Below, one piece after another: positions 44,882-54,535 of a stretch of 64,000 nucleotides of DNA; the stretch's first letter is position 1; each line of letters starts with the position of its first letter. This stretch comes from CAWGQN01 sp963824885 (lineage in GTDB: Bacteria > Actinomycetota > Actinomycetes > Actinomycetales > Microbacteriaceae), in assembly GCA_963824885.1 (NCBI GenBank), contig CAWGQN010000001.1, forward strand, positions 186,001 to 250,000, in the 5' to 3' direction. The notes below the pieces were generated by a model. That model saw only the letters and a program-made list of their open reading frames with translations, had not been told where the DNA came from and did not search any database. Made by a program: the position numbers and the translations under genes.

Positions 44882-46432
44882 CTACGTCGTGAACTCGCCG
44901 AGGGTGACTTCGGCGCTCTTGACATCGCCGCCTCGAACGTACTTTACTTCTGCTTTCGCTCCGCCCGGGAGTGATCGAACGTAGGCTGAGAGATCTTTTC
45001 CGCTAAAGACGCGAAGGCCGTCAAATTGCGTCACGACGTCACCCGACTGAAGCCCCGCGGCGGCCGCGGCTCCGTCTGACACGATGTCCTTGAGCTTCGC
45101 ACCGGCCGTTGTACTGTTCGCCATGTCTTCAGTGTCTTGAACGGTCGCCCCGAACAAACCGTGGCTCGCTTTTCCCGTCGCAACAATCTCATCGACAATG
45201 CGCTTGGCAACGTTCGACACGATTGCAAAACCAATGCCAATGTTTCCCGCGGCGTCCGACGAACTCGCCCCTTGAGCACCCGCAATCGCGACCGGAATTC
45301 CCATGACCTCACCGCGGGAATTCACGAGAGCGCCGCCGGAATTGCCCGGATTAATCGCGGCATCGGTTTGCATGACGCGCAGCGACACGGTTGATTCGGC
45401 TTTCGCATTGGGATTCCCGGGTTTTTGTCCGGGAATATCGAACCGGAAGTCGTCGAAAGGATTCTGCTGCCCGTTCTTTTTGTCGCCCCCCGACGCGTCG
45501 GGCGACGTGGGAGCCGCGGACGACGCGACCGTGATGCTGCGAAGCTGAGAACTGACAATGCCGTCGGTCACGGTGCCCTTGAGTCCGAGCGGTGCACCAA
45601 TCGCGACCGCGAGGTCGCCGACGTTGACCCGGTCAGAATCCGCGAACGTCGCGGGCGTCAAACTCATCGCGCTGTCGAGCCGAATGACCGCGAGGTCCGC
45701 GGTCGGGTCGATCCCGATCACGCGCGCACTCGTCATGCCCCCGTTGAAATCGGTCACGCGGATCTTTGGTTCCGAGACTTTGCCGTCGAGTGTCACCACG
45801 TGAGCGTTCGTGAGCATTGTGCCGTCGGCGGCCACGAGGACACCCGACCCCGTTCCGCCGGTTTGCCCGTTCTCGACAGAAATCGTCCCGACACTCGGGA
45901 GCGCTTTCGCGGCCGCGGCGGTGACCGCGTTGACACTGTCGGGATTATTAATGGTTACGGGGGCGGATCCCACCGACGCACCGAAATCTCGCGACGCGCC
46001 TAAAATTCCCGCGACAGACGCGCCGGTCACTCCCCCAATGAGCGCCCCAATCGCGAGCGCCGCAACGACGACGAGAATGCCGCGGCGGCGCGAGGGCGCG
46101 CGCGGCGGCGTGGATGCGCGCGGCGGAGCGGGCCGAGTCGAATCGGCGCCGGGAAGCGTTTCAGACGCTCCGTGGGAGGCGGGGCGGTTCACATCCGCGC
46201 CGCGAGGCGTATCAGACGAGCCGTAGGGGGCGGAGCGACTCACGTCGGCACCGCGGGGCGCATCAGACGCGCCGTGCGGAGCGGGGCGACCCCACAAGGG
46301 AGCGCGTGGTGCGTCGGCCGCGGGGTGCGAGGGCGTCTCGGGACTCGGTCGAGTCTCCGCGTCGGACGACGCCTCGCCGCCCGTGCCCGAGCGCTCGTGA
46401 GGGGGCTGGTGCTCGTGAGGGGTATCGGTCAT
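44882..46432 (-). CDS. Membrane-anchored HtrA/DegP-type serine protease with PDZ
   Basis: 516 residues. A ~115-residue Pro/Ala/Arg-rich cytosolic N-terminus carries three ~18-residue repeats (PHGASDAPRGADV and variants), then one membrane span (GILVVVAALAIGALIGGVTG). The extracellular protease has the triad in LTNAHVV, DPTADLAVIRL and NPGNSGGALV, followed by a PDZ domain (AAAAGLQSGDVVTQFDGL). It has a role in envelope protein quality control. AAAGGAG precedes ATG 46432. Confidence 0.94.
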   Translation of the reverse strand: MTDTPHEHQPPHERSGTGGEASSDAETRPSPETPSHPAADAPRAPLWGRPAPHGASDAPRGADVSRSAPYGSSDTPRGADVNRPASHGASETLPGADSTRPAPPRASTPPRAPSRRRGILVVVAALAIGALIGGVTGASVAGILGASRDFGASVGSAPVTINNPDSVNAVTAAAAKALPSVGTISVENGQTGGTGSGVLVAADGTMLTNAHVVTLDGKVSEPKIRVTDFNGGMTSARVIGIDPTADLAVIRLDSAMSLTPATFADSDRVNVGDLAVAIGAPLGLKGTVTDGIVSSQLRSITVASSAAPTSPDASGGDKKNGQQNPFDDFRFDIPGQKPGNPNAKAESTVSLRVMQTDAAINPGNSGGALVNSRGEVMGIPVAIAGAQGASSSDAAGNIGIGFAIVSNVAKRIVDEIVATGKASHGLFGATVQDTEDMANSTTAGAKLKDIVSDGAAAAAGLQSGDVVTQFDGLRVFSGKDLSAYVRSLPGGAKAEVKYVRGGDVKSAEVTLGEFTT

Positions 46433-46820
46433 GAGGCGCTCCTTTCACGCGATGCAAGCTTCGCGCTCGAACCTGGGCGTTCGATCAATGTCAGCTGTGA
46501 GATCGGGTCTAATGACGACGACCGCTCGTGCGACTGTCGCAGCGATTGTGAAACCCGCGCGGTCGGTTATGTCGTGTCGCCCCATCCTGACACGCCAACG
46601 GGGTTTTTCCTCGGTTTTCTCGGCTCGCGTGTGCGACGACCCGGGTCGGCGTGAGTGGCGCGCGTGGTGAATCACGGGGTGATAACGGCGACCGCGAGGC
46701 GTTGACGTGTCCTACCCTAAAAGGGATTTCCGCTGCCCCGCCGAAGCGAGCCCTCAGCCCTTGTGCTCGCGCTCTGCGTAAGCCTTCCCACGACACTATT
46801 GAACGCGCCGAGGATTTCGA
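46433..46820. other. Divergent intergenic region
   Basis: 388 bases between htrA and the coiled-coil membrane protein gene. It must hold promoters for both; a possible -35 TTGACG at 46703 has no convincing -10. No RNA gene recognised. Confidence 0.4.
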
Positions 46821-48008
46821 TTGAGCACGAACACGACGGGCCCACGATCACCGCGAACGCCGAGCCCACGCTCGCGTGGCCGCTCCGTGATCATTCGGCT
46901 CTCCATCGTTGCCGCGGCAGCGGGGTTGATTTCGGCGGGCGCGACAATCGGATACTCGTCTACTCGCGACTCGAAAGACCACCGAGAAGCGGTCGACCAC
47001 GCGCATTCCGCGCTCGACATGCTCCACGACACGCAAGCGGCACACGTTGACGCCGCGAACGCGCTCGGCCACGCGGTCACGGCGGCATCCGAAACGGTCA
47101 ATCAAACCTCGGCAATCGTCGCTCACGCCGACGGTTTTGGCGACCCGGCGACGCTCGCCGCGCTCACGACCGAGAGAAACAACCTCGCGGGTCTCGTTCG
47201 CAATGGCCAGGCTCGACAACCCCTCGCCGCGTCGGGAGATCGTCCCGCGACCGAGAGCGGCGCGGGATCGACCACGACGGCGAGCGACCTCGACGGCACG
47301 CGCAGCGCGGACGAAATTCGGGCCGCCGCAATTCGGTTGAGCGTCGTGACCGACGCGTTCGCTGAAAACACGGAGAACCTCACCGCGCTCACCAATGATA
47401 CCGTCGCCAAGAATTCGGTCGTCGAAAACCTCGTTGTCGAACTCGCCCACTCGGCGCACGCGGGCTCGCACGACGTGATCGCCGCGAGCGAGAGCGCCGA
47501 CGAGACCACCAAAACCGACTTGAAAGAATCATGCGCCCGGCTCGGGGCCGCGATTGAGAATCGCGAACCGCTCGCCCACCTTCTCGACAGCTACGTGGCC
47601 GCCGCAAAAGCCGCGCACGCGTCGGCGCTCGCGGCCGAATCGCGCCACCCTCGAGGGCCCGGCGCCCCCAAGGGGCGCACGGACAAAAAGAAGCCCGACG
47701 CGAAACCCGACGCAAAGCCCGACGCGAAACCCGCGGCACCCGACCCGAACGCATCTCCCGCGCCGCCCGTCGGCACGCCGCCTGCTCCCCCCTCGGTCGA
47801 TGCACCCGCGAGCCGTCCCGCGGAACGACAATATGCACCACCCGCACAACCACCGTGCGCGGCTCCCGGAGCACCCGGCACTCCGTGCGCCCCTCCGTAC
47901 ACGACGCCCCCACCACCACCGGCTGTAAGCCCCCCACCCGTCCCGCCAACGAGCATCGGGGGGGACATCGTTTCAACCTTCAAACACTTGATCATCGGCG
48001 CGACGTAA
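46821..48008 (+). CDS. Membrane-anchored coiled-coil protein with Pro-rich C-terminus
   Basis: 395 residues from TTG 46821 with GAGGA 6 bases upstream. A basic N-terminus and one span (IIRLSIVAAAAGLISAGATI) put the rest outside the cell. The middle (about 55-270) is Ala/Glu/Leu-rich and probably coiled coil. It is followed by KPDA repeats and a Pro-rich region with two cysteines (PPCAAPGAPGTPCAPP). No family recognised; cell-wall spanning is a reasonable guess. Confidence 0.7.
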   Translation: MSTNTTGPRSPRTPSPRSRGRSVIIRLSIVAAAAGLISAGATIGYSSTRDSKDHREAVDHAHSALDMLHDTQAAHVDAANALGHAVTAASETVNQTSAIVAHADGFGDPATLAALTTERNNLAGLVRNGQARQPLAASGDRPATESGAGSTTTASDLDGTRSADEIRAAAIRLSVVTDAFAENTENLTALTNDTVAKNSVVENLVVELAHSAHAGSHDVIAASESADETTKTDLKESCARLGAAIENREPLAHLLDSYVAAAKAAHASALAAESRHPRGPGAPKGRTDKKKPDAKPDAKPDAKPAAPDPNASPAPPVGTPPAPPSVDAPASRPAERQYAPPAQPPCAAPGAPGTPCAPPYTTPPPPPAVSPPPVPPTSIGGDIVSTFKHLIIGAT

Positions 48009-48096
48009 CGCGGGCCCACCGCGGCATCGCGCCGTCTGTGTGAAAATTCTGGTGATTATGGGTGAGATTCTCTTTTTGTGCGGGTAGCATGAGGGT

Positions 48097-48507
48097 ATGA
48101 GTGTTGTTGGACGTGTGAGGGTTTCTGATCAGCGGCCGGGGTTGGAGGCTCACCGCGAGTCGGTTGAGCTTGATTTTCCGGAGCTTGTGAGCCGTTTGCG
48201 CGATATTGTCGGCACGAGGCTTGTGGCGTACGTCGGTAATGTGCGCCACACACGACCGGTCGGGGATTGGGCGGCGGGGCGGCATTCGCCGGGAAGTGAG
48301 GATGAGTCTCGCTTGAGACTTGCTTTCCAAGCCTGCAGGCTCTTGCGGGATCGATATGGGACGACGACTATTCAGACGTGGATGATGGGGGCAAACCCGT
48401 CGTTGGGTCACGAGGCACCGGCTCGCGTGATCCGGGAGAGCGGGAAAGCGGTTGATGTCGTTCGTGATGTTATGGCTGCCGCGAATGCTTTTGTGTGCGT
48501 GGGGTGA
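48097..48507 (+). CDS. Xre/MbcA/ParS-type antitoxin
   Basis: 136 residues. The C-terminal half ACRLLRDRYGTTTIQTWMMG followed by ANPSLGHEAPARVI is the MbcA/ParS toxin-binding domain pattern (W...NP.LG...P). TAGCAT lies 6 bases before ATG 48097 and GAGGGT abuts it, so translation may be leaderless or RBS-driven. It is the antidote for the next gene, with which it overlaps. Confidence 0.8.
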   Translation: MSVVGRVRVSDQRPGLEAHRESVELDFPELVSRLRDIVGTRLVAYVGNVRHTRPVGDWAAGRHSPGSEDESRLRLAFQACRLLRDRYGTTTIQTWMMGANPSLGHEAPARVIRESGKAVDVVRDVMAAANAFVCVG

Positions 48508-49325
48508 TAACCACGGCTCACGTAGCGGTTGAGAAGGATCCCGGTACCGTATGGCGTGTCGGCAACGGTCCTGATTTATGGGCGTGGGCTTCGTGGCAGT
48601 TCGCTGACGACGACGGGCGGATGGGTGGTCGTTGGGATGATCAGAATGCGCAATTCCGTACCCTTTACACGTCACAAGAGTTGGTGGGTTGTTTCCTGGA
48701 GCTTGTTGCGCAGCTTCAGCCTGCCAAGACCGCGTATGCGGAGTTGGATGAGATCGAAAATGATGGCAGTGCCGACGGCGGGGTGTTTCCCGGTGATCCT
48801 CAGCGCGGCGCAATTGGACACGAGTGGGGAGAAAATCGGTTTTTCGGGAGCGCCGATCAAACCGGAGTCTATGCGGACGTTACTCATTCACAGTCGTTGG
48901 GGGCGCTGAAGGATAGCGGAGTCTTCGATTTATTTGGGATACCCCCGAACATCGTGGACGTGTCGGTATTGAAGAATCCACAAAACCGTGATTTGACGCG
49001 CACAATTGCACGGTGGGTGTTTGATCAGCACGGAGGTGATCGTCTCCCCGTTTTCGATGGTGTGGCGTTCCGATCTCGAATGGGAGATGACATTCTCTTA
49101 TGGGCTGTTTTTGAACGCGGAAATGAGCGTCGTAGTAGTCGCTGCCTCAAACCAACAAGCGATCCCGAGCGAGTAAGCAACGACAACATCGCGTTGATTG
49201 ACGCAATGAGAAGGCTTGGTCTTCACTGGGAGGGCGAGTTGGATGAAATCAGGCATCTCGAACCAGAGTCGTGGGGCGACACCCTGACGGAGGAACAAAT
49301 TTATGCACTGTTCCCCAGTAAATAA
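48504..49325 (+). CDS. RES-domain toxin
   Basis: 273 residues. The N-terminal RES signature has VWRVG, GRMGGRWDD and TLYTSQELVGCFLE, supplying the conserved Arg, Glu and Ser. RES toxins (MbcT class) consume NAD. GTG 48504 overlaps the antitoxin stop (GTGA); GTG 48495 is an alternative. The C-terminal ~150 residues are longer than in minimal RES toxins. Confidence 0.8.
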   Translation: MITTAHVAVEKDPGTVWRVGNGPDLWAWASWQFADDDGRMGGRWDDQNAQFRTLYTSQELVGCFLELVAQLQPAKTAYAELDEIENDGSADGGVFPGDPQRGAIGHEWGENRFFGSADQTGVYADVTHSQSLGALKDSGVFDLFGIPPNIVDVSVLKNPQNRDLTRTIARWVFDQHGGDRLPVFDGVAFRSRMGDDILLWAVFERGNERRSSRCLKPTSDPERVSNDNIALIDAMRRLGLHWEGELDEIRHLEPESWGDTLTEEQIYALFPSK

Positions 49326-49387
49326 AACCCAATGAGAATGTCGGTATTTCGGGTTGATACCCGGTGATGTGATCGTTTGCGCGTCCG

Positions 49388-49723
49388 CTAGTACCGGGTC
49401 CACCAGACGTAAAGGGCAATACTCGCGCCGATTCCTATGAATCCGGTAATGATCGCGGTGAGCCAGAATTCTCGCGCTCGGGGTTCGCGCTTGCGCGCGA
49501 TGAAGCCGAGAACAATTGCGGTCACCGAGAACGAAAGACCCGTGCTCACACCCAACGGGTTCGACATTCCCACAATGCCCAGAATCATTCCAATAAGACT
49601 GAGCGTTTTTGCGACGTCGCACGAGTGTTCCGTTGGTCGCGGCGGGGCGGGGCACGAACCGTGTGTTTCTCGCGCGTCAGGGTCCGCGACCGGGGTTCCG
49701 TTGTCGTCGTATCGAGCGCTCAT
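49388..49723 (-). CDS. DUF4190-like small membrane protein
   Basis: 111 residues with a polar, Pro-rich N-terminus and two spans (SLIGMILGIVGMSNPLGVST and WLTAIITGFIGIGASIAL). The loop ARKREPRAREF is conserved in the next paralogue. Function unknown. Confidence 0.7.
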   Translation of the reverse strand: MSARYDDNGTPVADPDARETHGSCPAPPRPTEHSCDVAKTLSLIGMILGIVGMSNPLGVSTGLSFSVTAIVLGFIARKREPRAREFWLTAIITGFIGIGASIALYVWWTRY

Positions 49724-49777
49724 TTTTTTAATCCACCGCTCTCTTTATCTATCGCGTGATTCTGGACCTGGAATTGG

Positions 49778-50146
49778 TCACAACCGAGTCGTCGTTCCTC
49801 CGGGATTGTTCATGGCCACGATGATCGCGACAACGAATATGGACGCAACAATGAGACCCACCGAGAGACCAATCCACCCCGTCGTGAGGGCGGTGAGCCA
49901 GAATCCTCGCGCTTCGGGTTCGCGCTTGCGTCCCTTAAAGCCGAGAACGAGAGCGGCAATCGAGAACCCAAAGCACGGCGCAAAAAAGATTCCGACAATG
50001 CCCATAATCATTCCAATCAGGCTCGTCGATGACGATGGAGTGGCCGAGTACTCGTCCGGTCGCACGGGGGCGTTGCACGATCTGCGCGTTTCGTGAGCGT
50101 GAGAGGCCGTGGCGGGCGTAGTGTCAAAATCCTGACGAACGTTCAT
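49778..50146 (-). CDS. DUF4190-like small membrane protein, paralogue
   Basis: 122 residues, related to the preceding gene across both spans and the KREPEARGFWLTALTTG loop. The first span is longer. Tandem duplication; no function known. Confidence 0.7.
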   Translation of the reverse strand: MNVRQDFDTTPATASHAHETRRSCNAPVRPDEYSATPSSSTSLIGMIMGIVGIFFAPCFGFSIAALVLGFKGRKREPEARGFWLTALTTGWIGLSVGLIVASIFVVAIIVAMNNPGGTTTRL

Positions 50147-50342
50147 GTGTTTAAATCCAATTCTTGACGGGGCACCCGCGGTGCGCGCGTCGAATAGTGG
50201 GGGGATGACAAGTATTGAGTGTTTCTTGGTTCATTGTTGTGCGTTTTTTTGGGGGGTCGCGTCCGGGGGGTTTTTCTCGACCTCCGAGAGTGTATGCGAC
50301 ACGACCGACGAGCGGAAGTACCTGTGCACAACGTGCGACGCT

Positions 50343-52232
50343 TTACACTGTGATCGCCTCGAGGGCCGCCGTCGCTTCGTGTCGGAGCCGCGCATTAAAG
50401 CTTCGCGCTTTTTTCTTGAGCGGTCGAAGAGCGCGCGGGTCTTTTCTCTCGCCGAGGGCAAACGCGGCAAAAGGTGCCGTTTCGCGCCGTTTGAGGTCGC
50501 GAACGAGGTTTTCGACACTCGCCCCCCGGTTGTTTTCGACGTAGAGCGCTCGTTCAAGAGCGTAAATGTCACTGTCGAGCGTGTCCGCTTGAGTACCGGC
50601 ATAGTGCGCCGTCTCGGGATCGCTGAGCAAGTCGCGCGCGAAGGACAAAAATTGCGTGAACCCGCGGACCGCGGCGACGTGCGCGACAGCCCATCTGACC
50701 GAGTAATCGGGCACTTTCGTGGCTTCTCTCAGGACCGCTGGCACGTCGTCATTGTCGGCGACCCCAAAATAGTCGAGGAGGAGAAACAGGCAATAGGCAC
50801 TGCCCTTTGTGTCGAGGACGATTTTTCTCAGCTCCGGATAGGTCGCGGCACTCGACGCGCAAATAATCGGGATCGTGAAGTTTTGAACGAGGTCCAATTT
50901 GAACGTTTGAGAGTTGCCCTCGAACCTGTCGGGGATATCGAATTCGGTAAAGTCGAGGTCCACGAGCCGCCAAAACTCGGCGAGCATCGCGGTGACGAGT
51001 CCGGGTTGCTCGCCAGAGGCTTTCGCGATTCCGTGGATTTTCCACAGAAACAGGGGCCACAGGAACTCGTCGTCAATGCGGGAGCGAAAGGTGGTCACCC
51101 AGTCGATGAGAACCGGTTCGATTTGTGGGTACACCCTCATGTCGGGGTGAACAATGACGTCGGCCTGAGAACGCGCCCCGGCGGAGGGGATTCCCGCGGC
51201 GAGCACGTCTTCAAAGAACGCGTCGAGAGGGGCCAAATAGTCGGGGTGATCGCCCCGAGCGCCCTCCCCTCGCGAGGCCCGCTCCTCGTGGTCGGAGGAT
51301 GCGCGCGCGAGTTGGCGCTCGGTGGGAGTTTCGCCGCCCAGCCAGTCGACCCCGGAGTTGAGGTGGTGGCGATCAATCGCGTCGAGCGCCCTTTTGGCCT
51401 CGCTTCGGATTTGGGGGTTGGCGAGTGCCGCTTTCGCCTGAAGGGGGCCGAACGCTCGCCGATCTTTTTTGGCCCCCAACCAGTACGCCGCGTAGGGAGC
51501 CACGGTGACGTCATCGAGGTCGCGAATGACGTCGTCGACGCTGCTTGCGACGTGAGTGTCGGCGTAGTGTTTTTTCTCCAACTGGTCTAGCGAGACTCTC
51601 ATCGACTCGGTCCAGTAGGGGTTGGGAAAGAGAGAGTCCGGTTGGACGATTTGTCGCACGACGGGAAGAAACTGGGTGAAGCCGTGGCGGGCCGCAATCT
51701 CTACCGCGGGAAGATTTGCGGACGTGTGAATTGTTTCGGCAACGAGAGCCGGAAGGTCGGGGTTGTCCGACTCGACGAAATACTCGCTCAAGAGCGACCA
51801 CGAGCAGAAAAGGGACTTCGGATCGACAACGAGCTCTCTCAGGGTGTAGTAGTCGTCGGGTCCGGCGGCGAAGGCAATCGCGATGCTGAAGTTCGCCAAG
51901 AACGTTTGTCGATAGTCCTCGTCGTACTCGTGGGGCGGGATGATCGTCTCAAAATCAATGTCGAGCAGGATTTTGAATTCTGTGATGAGAGCCGCAAGAA
52001 GCTCGGGCTGAGGTCCGGAACTTTTTGCGATGCCTTGAAAGCTCCACTTCATTGTCTCCCACGGCGTGCCGGGACTCAGACGCGTGCGAAAGTTGCGAAT
52101 CCAATCAATGACGATCGGTTTGATTTGCGGATACACCCGAATATCAACGTGCTCGCCAACAATCGGGCGAGACATTCCTGACGGAACCCCGGCCGCAACG
52201 AGTGCGTCGTCGAATCCTTTAACTACGTTCAC
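50343..52232 (-). CDS. Two-module HEAT-like protein 1 (unrecognised family)
   Basis: 629 residues from GTG 52232 (AGGAAAAA upstream). Two ~300-residue modules: residues 1-300 and 330-629. Each begins with AAG(V/I)PS and RVYPQI, then (V/L)IDW, GIAK(S/A)SG, a DF region, HGFTQFL or RGFTQFL, and ends with a HEAT-like unit (APYAAYWLGAKKDRRAFGPL and APFAAFALGERKDPRALRPL). The two module types differ more from each other than from the matching halves of the next gene. No signal peptide or catalytic motif. Probably a cytosolic binding scaffold. Confidence 0.75.
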   Translation of the reverse strand: MNVVKGFDDALVAAGVPSGMSRPIVGEHVDIRVYPQIKPIVIDWIRNFRTRLSPGTPWETMKWSFQGIAKSSGPQPELLAALITEFKILLDIDFETIIPPHEYDEDYRQTFLANFSIAIAFAAGPDDYYTLRELVVDPKSLFCSWSLLSEYFVESDNPDLPALVAETIHTSANLPAVEIAARHGFTQFLPVVRQIVQPDSLFPNPYWTESMRVSLDQLEKKHYADTHVASSVDDVIRDLDDVTVAPYAAYWLGAKKDRRAFGPLQAKAALANPQIRSEAKRALDAIDRHHLNSGVDWLGGETPTERQLARASSDHEERASRGEGARGDHPDYLAPLDAFFEDVLAAGIPSAGARSQADVIVHPDMRVYPQIEPVLIDWVTTFRSRIDDEFLWPLFLWKIHGIAKASGEQPGLVTAMLAEFWRLVDLDFTEFDIPDRFEGNSQTFKLDLVQNFTIPIICASSAATYPELRKIVLDTKGSAYCLFLLLDYFGVADNDDVPAVLREATKVPDYSVRWAVAHVAAVRGFTQFLSFARDLLSDPETAHYAGTQADTLDSDIYALERALYVENNRGASVENLVRDLKRRETAPFAAFALGERKDPRALRPLKKKARSFNARLRHEATAALEAITV

Positions 52233-52296
52233 TTTTTCCTATCCATTTGATTAGTGTCCCCACCGCGTTTCCTTGATCGGTGAGTGGTTATTTTCG
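52233..52296 (-). repeat. Conserved 5' block of HEAT-like gene 1
   Basis: CCACCGCG, CGGTGAG and GGTTATTTTCG at nearly the same spacing also occur before gene 2 (54402-54464). It ends at the start codon and likely holds the promoter. Confidence 0.6.
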
Positions 52297-52445
52297 ACTC
52301 TTCTTGGCGGCTGTGTTTACGCCCTGGGGGGCTATTGAACCAGAGCCAGACCCCACCGGCAAGAAAAATCACCCCCAAATGAGGGAACAACGACGAACAC
52401 GACACAACCGACGAGCGGAAGTGCCTGTGAACAGCGTGCGACGCA

Positions 52446-54401
52446 TTACTCTGTGATCGCCTTGACGGCCGCTGCGGCCTCGTGTTCGAGGACGCTGTCA
52501 GGGCTTCGCATTTTTCTCTTAAGGGCTCGAAGGGCGCTCGGGTCTTTTCTCTGCCCGAGCACGTACGCGGCGTGGGGTGCGACATCCGCGCGTTTGAGGT
52601 CGCGGATGATGTCTTTCGTGCTCGAGTTTCCGTTGATTTCGACGTAGTTCAGTCGTTCGAGTGTGTCAATGTCATTTTTAACCCGGTTGACCCATTCGTC
52701 CCCAAATTCGACGGAACTCGGGTGTTTCTCGAGGCCGCGGACATGAGGGAGGAATTGCGTGAGTCCGCGAGCGGCAGCGACGTGAGCCACGGCATCGTGA
52801 ACGACGGGATCGGGCACTTTGAGGGCTTCCATCAGAACCGTCGGCACATCGTCATTGTCTGACACGCCAAAATAGTCACGAATGAGGAACAGGCAGTATT
52901 TTCTGCTTTTCTCATCAAAGACAATCTTGCGCAATTCGAGGTAGTTTGCGGGGCTTGCGGCGCACACAATGGGAACACAGAAACACTGCACAAAGTCCCA
53001 CTTGAACATGACCGGATCATCGTCGTACTGTGCGGGAACCTCGAATTCGGTGAAGTCAAGGTCAACGAGGGTCCAGAATTCTGCGAGCAACGCCCTAACC
53101 AGCCCGGGTTGCTCCCCCGAGGCAATGGCGATGCCATGGATCTTCCACAGAAATAGGGGCCAGATGATTTCTCGACCGAGCCGGGTGCGGAAGTTGCCGA
53201 TCCAGTCTATGAGCACCGGTTCAATTTGTGGGTACACCCTCATGTCGGGATGAATGTATTCGTCGCGATTCGAGCGCGCTCCGGCAGAGGGGAGACCGGC
53301 TGCCAGTAAATCTTCGAAAAACGAGTCGAGAGGCGCGAAAACCTCGTGACGGGACCGTCCCGTGACCCCACCCCGAAGGGTTTCGTCCGTGCGAGGTTCC
53401 GGTGGGGATTGGTGCGCGTCGGGCATCTCTCCGCCCAGCCAGTCCACCCCCGAGTTCCGGTCGTTCACATCAATGTCATAGAGCGCTCTATTTATTTCCT
53501 TGTGGATGCGGTAACTCAAGCGCGACTCTTTCAGCCAAAGCGCGCACATCTGTGGCCGAGGTTCTCTCATCCCGAGCATGGGCGACGCTTTGGCTTGGAG
53601 AGGAGCGAAAGCCCGTCGATCTTTTCTTGTTCCAAGAAGGTGCGCTGCGTACGGTGCGACGGCTTCGCGATCAAGGTCGCGGACTATCTCGTCGATGCTG
53701 CTGTCGGCGTGGGCATCGGCGTAGTCTTTCTTTTCGAGCTCGTAGAGGGCGATTTCGAGGTCGTCAGCCCAATTCTCGTCCGCATAACACTCGAGGTCGT
53801 TGCCGTTTCCCACGACGAATCTGCGCACCTCGGGGAGAAATTGCGTGAAGCCGTGACGTCCGGCAATCGTCGCCGCCGGGATCATCACCGCCGAGTGGAT
53901 CGTTTCGCCAACGAAGGACGCAAGATCGTCATTGTTGGATTCGAGGAAATACTCGCGCATCAGCGTCCACGAGTAGAAGTTCGCATTTCGATCGAGGACG
54001 AGTTCTTTCAGCCTGTCATAATCGGCGGGACCGGCGGAAAAAGCAATCGCGAGGCTGAAATTTTCTAAGAAAAGCGATTTGTACTCGGCATCGTCTTCGT
54101 CTTCGCGCGTGACCTCCCTAAAATCGACCTCGAGGAGGTTCCGGAACTCCTCGACCAGTGCCGCAACGAGCTCGGGCTGGTGCCCCGAACTCTTCGCGAT
54201 TCCCTGAAAACTCCACTTGATTCTTTGCCACCGCATACCCGGACTCAGACGCGTGCGAAACGTGCGAATCCAGTCAATTACGATTGGTTTGATCTGCGGA
54301 TAGACCCTGATATCGAGATGCTCGCCATAATCCGGCCGCGGCATTCCTGACGGGACGCCCGCTGCGACGAGCTCATCGTCAAACCCTTTAACTATGTTCA
54401 C
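52446..54401 (-). CDS. Two-module HEAT-like protein 2
   Basis: 651 residues from GTG 54401, with the same AGGAAAAA upstream sequence. The architecture matches gene 1: module I (AAGVPSGMPRPDYGEHLDIR, then IKPIVIDWIRTFRTRLSPG) and module II (AAGLPSAGARSNRDEYIHPD). HEAT-like ends APYAAHLLGTRKDRRAFAPL and APHAAYVLGQRKDPSALRAL. The gene appears to be a whole-gene duplicate of gene 1, with insertions around the module joint (about 270-290). Confidence 0.75.
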   Translation of the reverse strand: MNIVKGFDDELVAAGVPSGMPRPDYGEHLDIRVYPQIKPIVIDWIRTFRTRLSPGMRWQRIKWSFQGIAKSSGHQPELVAALVEEFRNLLEVDFREVTREDEDDAEYKSLFLENFSLAIAFSAGPADYDRLKELVLDRNANFYSWTLMREYFLESNNDDLASFVGETIHSAVMIPAATIAGRHGFTQFLPEVRRFVVGNGNDLECYADENWADDLEIALYELEKKDYADAHADSSIDEIVRDLDREAVAPYAAHLLGTRKDRRAFAPLQAKASPMLGMREPRPQMCALWLKESRLSYRIHKEINRALYDIDVNDRNSGVDWLGGEMPDAHQSPPEPRTDETLRGGVTGRSRHEVFAPLDSFFEDLLAAGLPSAGARSNRDEYIHPDMRVYPQIEPVLIDWIGNFRTRLGREIIWPLFLWKIHGIAIASGEQPGLVRALLAEFWTLVDLDFTEFEVPAQYDDDPVMFKWDFVQCFCVPIVCAASPANYLELRKIVFDEKSRKYCLFLIRDYFGVSDNDDVPTVLMEALKVPDPVVHDAVAHVAAARGLTQFLPHVRGLEKHPSSVEFGDEWVNRVKNDIDTLERLNYVEINGNSSTKDIIRDLKRADVAPHAAYVLGQRKDPSALRALKRKMRSPDSVLEHEAAAAVKAITE

Positions 54402-54464
54402 TTTTTCCTATCCACTAGTTGATGTGCCCACCGCGTATCCTCGGTCGGTGAGCGGTTATTTTCG
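54402..54464 (-). repeat. Conserved 5' block of HEAT-like gene 2
   Basis: Matches 52233-52296 upstream of gene 1, covering the start region and about 60 bases of leader. Evidence that the duplication included the promoter. Confidence 0.6.
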
Positions 54465-54535
54465 GGGTTCAGAACCGGTTGTCCACCGCAACCGGAAAGC
54501 GCCACCGTTACGGTCGCGGTGCGCGTCACGCGTCG

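Noticed and set aside
48097..49325. HigBA- or HipAB-type toxin pair
   Set aside because: The second protein has RES-domain residues and lacks kinase or RelE-fold motifs.
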